This document shows positions 60,033 through 64,000 of a DNA stretch of 64,000 nt, in pieces. Positions within the stretch are counted from its first letter, which is position 1, and each line of letters opens with the position of its first letter. The DNA comes from Panonychus citri (Eukaryota; Arthropoda; Arachnida; Trombidiformes; Tetranychidae), in NCBI RefSeq assembly GCF_014898815.1, contig NW_026515477.1, positions 1-64,000 of the forward strand, written 5' to 3'. The notes under the pieces are model-generated. The model had not been told where the DNA came from. It saw only the letters and a program-made list of their open reading frames with translations, and made no database searches. Made by a program: the position numbers and the translations under genes.

Positions 60033-61571
60033 TTAAATTTGAAGTACAAGACCAGCGGCGGAAACATTATCACCTCCACCTCCAGTTTGTAAAACATTGG
60101 TGCAAACCAGAACAGGAGCCACACAGAATTGAATTTTCTGCTTGTTATCAAGAGTTTCTGACCAACAGGCTACTGGAACATTTGAATTGAAAACTATTCG
60201 TTGGATGTTTTGTTTTGAACTTCGTGTTGTTGAAAATGATTCATCCATGATTAGTCTCGCTTTCGCTGAGTCAATCTCATCAGATCCACATGTATGCCGA
60301 TGTGAAGTAAGAGCAGCTTTAGCAGCGGCAGCAGCTGAATTTTTCCAATCAGAATTGGCATGAACTAGTATTGCTTGGAAAGCTAAAGTGTGAACATGAA
60401 TCCGACTAATCCGACCATTTGTAAAGGAAAACATGGCCTCGTAAATGTCCCTCATTTGATCCAAAACTGTAGCAACTCGAGGATATGGATCAGAGACCAG
60501 AGTTAAATTGCCAAAGGTTAACATTTGATAAAGATTAGGTAATTCTTGCTCATTCATTCCCAGCGAGTCAACATGGGGCAATATCAGTTGAATAATATCA
60601 CGAAGGATAGTTTCGTCTGAATAAGATGCCATTTCAAAATGAAGTTTGGTCTGTTTATTATCACCACGATGCTTGAAATTTTCTTTAATGTATGAACTAA
60701 CTTTCTCCAATCGAGAGCGTTTCTTTTCACTATTTCCTGGATAACCTTCCATCATTTGTAAGCCTCCGATAACAAATAAATCAGGTTGAAAGTTATTCAT
60801 TTGTCGGTGAAATATTTCCAATGATTTGAGAAGAGGATTATTATCATCATTATGTACAATAAAACGATTCGCTCTTGGAGATGAGTAAAGGTCTAACCAA
60901 TTCTCTCCAGTTGGATATTCAATTAAAAGATGAACATCATCGGTTTCCGTTGAAGGTCCAGCGATGGTTATACTTGAGGTCAAATATTTACTCAATTGAG
61001 GTGACATATGAGCTCCAAGTAAGATATTTTTGATCCCTTCTTTAGCCAAACGAGAAGCCATAATTGGTGCATTACCTCCAATAGATTTTAAAATATCACA
61101 GGTTTCACTAATTGAGACAAGTTCTTTAAATAAACTTTGATTGTTAATGTACCTTTCAGCTGCAGCTCCATGGTTAAAATAGTAAGCAAATACTTCGAGA
61201 AGTTCATCTTTATCATCAACTGATACATGGTGAAAAGGATTAACTGGTGGTTTATGATGATTTAAAATTAAACATCGAGAAGGTACAACGTAGTCAAGAC
61301 AAGCTCCATAACCAATGGCAATTTTAGCATTAACATTAACTTGACCATCTCTTTCAATAGCAAGTAAACTATTCAATGTATCCACCAGCCGCTTCTCAAT
61401 TGGCCTGAATGATGAAATATATGATTGATAACAAAAGGCAATAAATAAAATTAAAATTGGTATCGCTAAAAATGATTTGGTCCATTGACGTTGTTTCGAT
61501 TTTGCATGATAAACATCAGCCGATTGTTTCTTTTCAGTTGAATTGTTTCCGAGTTTGTTTTCACTAGTCAT
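60033..61571 (-). CDS. ADP-dependent glucokinase
   Basis: Phosphorylates glucose with ADP instead of ATP, in the ER membrane of animal cells. This is a single uninterrupted exon of 1539 nt, 512 aa, from the ATG at 61571 (MTSENKLGNN). An in-frame ATG at 61634 would add 21 residues. The human protein is about 497 aa. A hydrophobic segment (FLAIPILILFIAFCYQSY, aa ~34-51) is the N-terminal signal anchor. The ribokinase-like core follows: GACLDYVVPS, SIGGNAPIMASRLAKEG, LGAHMSPQL, DLFVIGGLQMMEG, HFEMAS, SLGMNEQELPNL and RIHVHTLAFQ. The C-terminal TGGGGDNVSAAGL (~aa 496) contains the GxGD motif with the catalytic aspartate. It stands head to head with AK2. The absence of introns, when every other gene here has them, may reflect intron loss or a retrocopy origin. 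Confidence 0.95.
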   Translation of the reverse strand: MTSENKLGNNSTEKKQSADVYHAKSKQRQWTKSFLAIPILILFIAFCYQSYISSFRPIEKRLVDTLNSLLAIERDGQVNVNAKIAIGYGACLDYVVPSRCLILNHHKPPVNPFHHVSVDDKDELLEVFAYYFNHGAAAERYINNQSLFKELVSISETCDILKSIGGNAPIMASRLAKEGIKNILLGAHMSPQLSKYLTSSITIAGPSTETDDVHLLIEYPTGENWLDLYSSPRANRFIVHNDDNNPLLKSLEIFHRQMNNFQPDLFVIGGLQMMEGYPGNSEKKRSRLEKVSSYIKENFKHRGDNKQTKLHFEMASYSDETILRDIIQLILPHVDSLGMNEQELPNLYQMLTFGNLTLVSDPYPRVATVLDQMRDIYEAMFSFTNGRISRIHVHTLAFQAILVHANSDWKNSAAAAAKAALTSHRHTCGSDEIDSAKARLIMDESFSTTRSSKQNIQRIVFNSNVPVACWSETLDNKQKIQFCVAPVLVCTNVLQTGGGGDNVSAAGLVLQI

Positions 61572-62246
61572 CTTTTCCGGTTTTCTGGTTAGTATATAAA
61601 GTTTATTGGTCTGAGAATATTTTTTCCAAAACAAAAAGCGAAAATATCAGCAAACCAAAACGACTAAAGTAAAACAGTAAAGGATAGGAAATGAGGCCAG
61701 TAGATGAGGTACTTTTTTCTCGTAAAAATTTACAGATTCATTTGGTGATAATTGAATCAAGGTTGATTACGTTGATCAGTTTTTGTTTACCATCGGCAAG
61801 GAGAGTCAATGGATTAGAAGCTGGGTAAGGGTTAAGGAGAGAAACAAAGATGAAAACCCAAAGAATTGTTTCAAGTTACGATGATACACTTTTCTGATCA
61901 ATGATGAATCTCAATAAAAGATGGCACAATTTAAATCAATCGAGTATTACTCATGAGAAAAGAAAGAATAGAAAGTTGATCGATAATCAGAAAGGAAAAA
62001 CAATTAAACTGAAAGATTAACATATGAGATAAACAAAAGAACAAACGTCGATTCACTGCGCCTCTGGTGGAAAAGAAAAGAAAACAACTTAAATTCTTTT
62101 CCATCTGTTGGATTGACTTTTTTTTCTGGTCTTTTAATATTCTAGTTGATTTGGTTTCCTTTTTTGATTGTTGGGTTATTTTTCTTTGAAATTATTGTAG
62201 TAATTGTTTTATTTTTTTTCTATTTTGTGATTGATTCGCGTTGAAG
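61572..62246. promoter_or_regulatory. Shared upstream region ADPGK / AK2
   Basis: There are 675 bp between divergent start codons, so a bidirectional promoter is likely. GTTGATCGATAATC near 61976 contains an ATCGAT core. A TTTTTT-rich stretch (62110-62225) precedes AK2. No TATA box is obvious. Confidence 0.4.
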
Positions 62247-63625
62247 ATGCCACCATCTAATTCTAACAGGGAATCAGCTCCTGATTTTAGTGATCGAGCT
62301 CGTGCAACATTTGCTTACCAGAAACTCTATTCCAACCGAAGTGGGATTAATGCAGTTTTCCTTGGTCCTCCTGGTTCTGGTAAAGGAACTCAGGCTCAAC
62401 ATGTTAAATCAACTTATGGTGTTTGTCAATTAGCTACTGGTGATATGCTTAGAGCGGAGGTTTCATCTGGTTCAGATTTGGGTAAATATGTTAAAAATAT
62501 AATGGATTCTGGTAAATTGGTTGATGATGAGCTGGTAGTTAAACTGATTGATTCCAATCTGGATAAACCTGAATGTGGGAATGGATTTCTTCTAGATGGA
62601 TTTCCACGGACTGTTGTTCAAGCTGAGAAGGTAATTTAACTTGAGTAATAATTGACATTGACTTGACATACAAGAGACAAAAGAAAAAAAAACAAGTCAA
62701 AACATGTAATACATGTAAACATCAACAATCTAGTGTAGTAATTATACAAAGGAAAATGATCATTTTTTTGGTAATAAGTTTCAGATGAGGATGGAGATGA
62801 TTTTGATTTAAACTGATCAAAGATTAATTGTCTTATTATTTACCCAACTGTAGTTAACTGGTGCTTATGTGTGTATTGGTGAAAATACATTGGATTCTAT
62901 GTTAACTTTTGATCAAGTTCAAAATATATCTCCAATCAAATCAACTCTTAGTGATTATCGAATCTTTAATCTCTGTCTTGAAATTGAGGCACCGACTTTA
63001 GATTTTAATCACCTTGTTATATGAACATAGGAAAACGTTATACTGGAGAAAATCTAACAATCATGACTCGACTTTTTTTATCTCGTTCTCTTTTCTCATT
63101 TAACTTGATTTTAATCTAATCATCTCTTTGTTTCCTTTTATTTTCAGTTGGATAATTTACTAGAGAAAAGAAATACTCAGCTTGATTCAGTTATTGAATT
63201 TAAGGTTAATGAAGATTTACTTGTTCGCCGTATTTGTGGTCGTCTTATTCATCCTTCCAGTGGTAGAACTTATCATGAAGAATTTTATCCTCCAAAAAAA
63301 GACATGATTGATGATGTGAGTATCAAATTGTTAACATTATTGTTTAATTCGAAATACTAATTCTATCTATTTTACTTCCTTGTTGGCTCATATATTTTTA
63401 CAGGTAACTGGTGAACCTTTGATCCGTCGGTCTGACGATAACCCGGAGGCATTGAGAAAAAGACTACAAACCTATGATGATCTTACCAAACCGTTAGTTT
63501 CTTATTATATCAAGAGAGGAATCCACTCTTCAGTTGATGCTGATCTTAAACCGGATCAAGTTTTCAACCAAATTAAATCTGCCTTCGAAAAATCCAAGAT
63601 GAAAGATCAAGTAATTTTCATCTAA
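62247..63625 (+). CDS. Adenylate kinase 2 (mitochondrial intermembrane space type)
   Basis: Interconverts 2 ADP with ATP and AMP; AK2 orthologues act in the mitochondrial intermembrane space. There are three exons: 62247-62630, 63148-63315 and 63404-63625, all in phase 0, giving 774 nt, 257 aa (human AK2 is 239 aa). The P-loop is GPPGSGKGTQA (aa ~38-48). The AMP-binding segment follows: ATGDMLRAEV, GFLLDGFPRT. The LID domain in exons 2 and 3 reads RRICGRLIHPSSGRTYHEEF...VTGEPLIRRSDDN, the long-LID form of AK2. The C-terminal region is YYIKRGIHSSVDADLKPDQVF. The start MPPSNSN is the first ATG in frame with the domain. AATAAA at 63663 is the likely polyadenylation signal. Confidence 0.96.
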
Positions 63626-63809
63626 ACAACAATTGATTAATCTCCCATTGGAATCCAACACAAATAAAGCTCCTTAAACTTTCCTGTTGATAATTTTGAT
63701 TGTTCATCTGAAAATCATTCAATTGAATTTTCACCTTAATCCAGTGCAAGGAATTAAACAAACGGCCGTTGCCATGATGATGAGAATGAGGATAATTATG
63801 GCAATTAAA

Positions 63810-63844
<35 letters not shown>

Positions 63845-64000
63845 AAATTTCTTTACTTCGTTTATGTTAATATTTTAAGTACAAATTTAATGCAATTAAA
63901 TGTTGTCTACCTGTTGATTTAAAAATTAACCAGCTAATCAACCAATTCAACAACAAAAGGGACTCAACTAATTATTCATGTTAAAACAATTAAACAAAAT
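63626..64000. other. AK2 3' flank
   Basis: It contains AATAAA at 63663, a TC tract at 63812-63840 and AT-rich DNA to the window end. No gene is seen. Confidence 0.6.
63812..63840. repeat. (TC)n microsatellite
   Basis: An uninterrupted CT run of about 29 bp downstream of AK2. Confidence 0.95.

Noticed and set aside
1..64000. tRNA, rRNA, CRISPR array or bacterial operon
   Set aside because: I saw no tRNA T-arm consensus, no rRNA-like block and no regular spacer array, and the gene structure is clearly eukaryotic.

Overview
This is an AT-rich eukaryotic nuclear window with short spliceosomal introns (GT...AG, mostly about 70-500 bp), abundant (GA)n/(TC)n and (GAT)n microsatellites and animal gene content: DDX6/Me31B, augmin HAUS6, rabenosyn-5, class IIa HDAC4, a DM-domain (doublesex-like) factor, FABP, ADPGK and AK2. 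The UDP-glycosyltransferase lacks a signal peptide and a membrane anchor and resembles the bacterial-type UGTs known in spider mites. With the AT-rich base composition, a trombidiform mite (Tetranychus-like) is the best guess. This is inference; no marker gene settles the species.

Layout. About 1-27.3 kb is a gene desert of simple repeats with two recent tandem duplications. One (about 4.47-7.7 kb) has a 1.4-kb unit carrying an unrecognised 201-aa ORF on the minus strand in each of two copies, plus a degenerate third copy. The other (about 24.7-27.0 kb) is a 1148-bp duplication, nearly perfect, directly upstream of DDX6. From 27.4 kb genes are dense: DDX6 (+, 4 exons), a 320-bp MITE, UGT (+, 2 exons), FABP (-, 4 exons), HAUS6 (-, 3 exons), rabenosyn-5 (+, 4 exons), a chimeric rabenosyn-5 fragment, HDAC4 (+, at least 7 exons over about 14.5 kb) with a doublesex-like gene nested antisense in its 7.3-kb intron, then ADPGK (-, intronless) and AK2 (+, 3 exons; the end is inside the window).

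Gene relations. HAUS6/RBSN and ADPGK/AK2 are head-to-head pairs with 360 and 675 bp between start codons, so shared promoters are likely; the first contains a perfect TATCGATA (DRE-type) palindrome. Most genes are unrelated housekeeping functions: mRNA decay and translational repression, mitotic microtubule nucleation, endosomal recycling, glycolytic priming and adenylate balance. Adaptive or lineage-specific content is the UGT, the FABP and the unknown tandem ORF. All reading frames given were joined by hand at GT/AG sites and sum to multiples of three.

Strongest leads: (1) the doublesex-like gene inside HDAC4 with two alternative C-termini controlled by one 97-nt intron; (2) an HDAC4 that carries Tyr at the position where vertebrate class IIa enzymes carry His, and whose MEF2-binding/Gln-rich N-terminus is not visible; (3) a 9-10-nt element CAACCACCT(T) that recurs in the same orientation through the noncoding parts of the DDX6 locus; (4) the tandem array with the unknown ORF.
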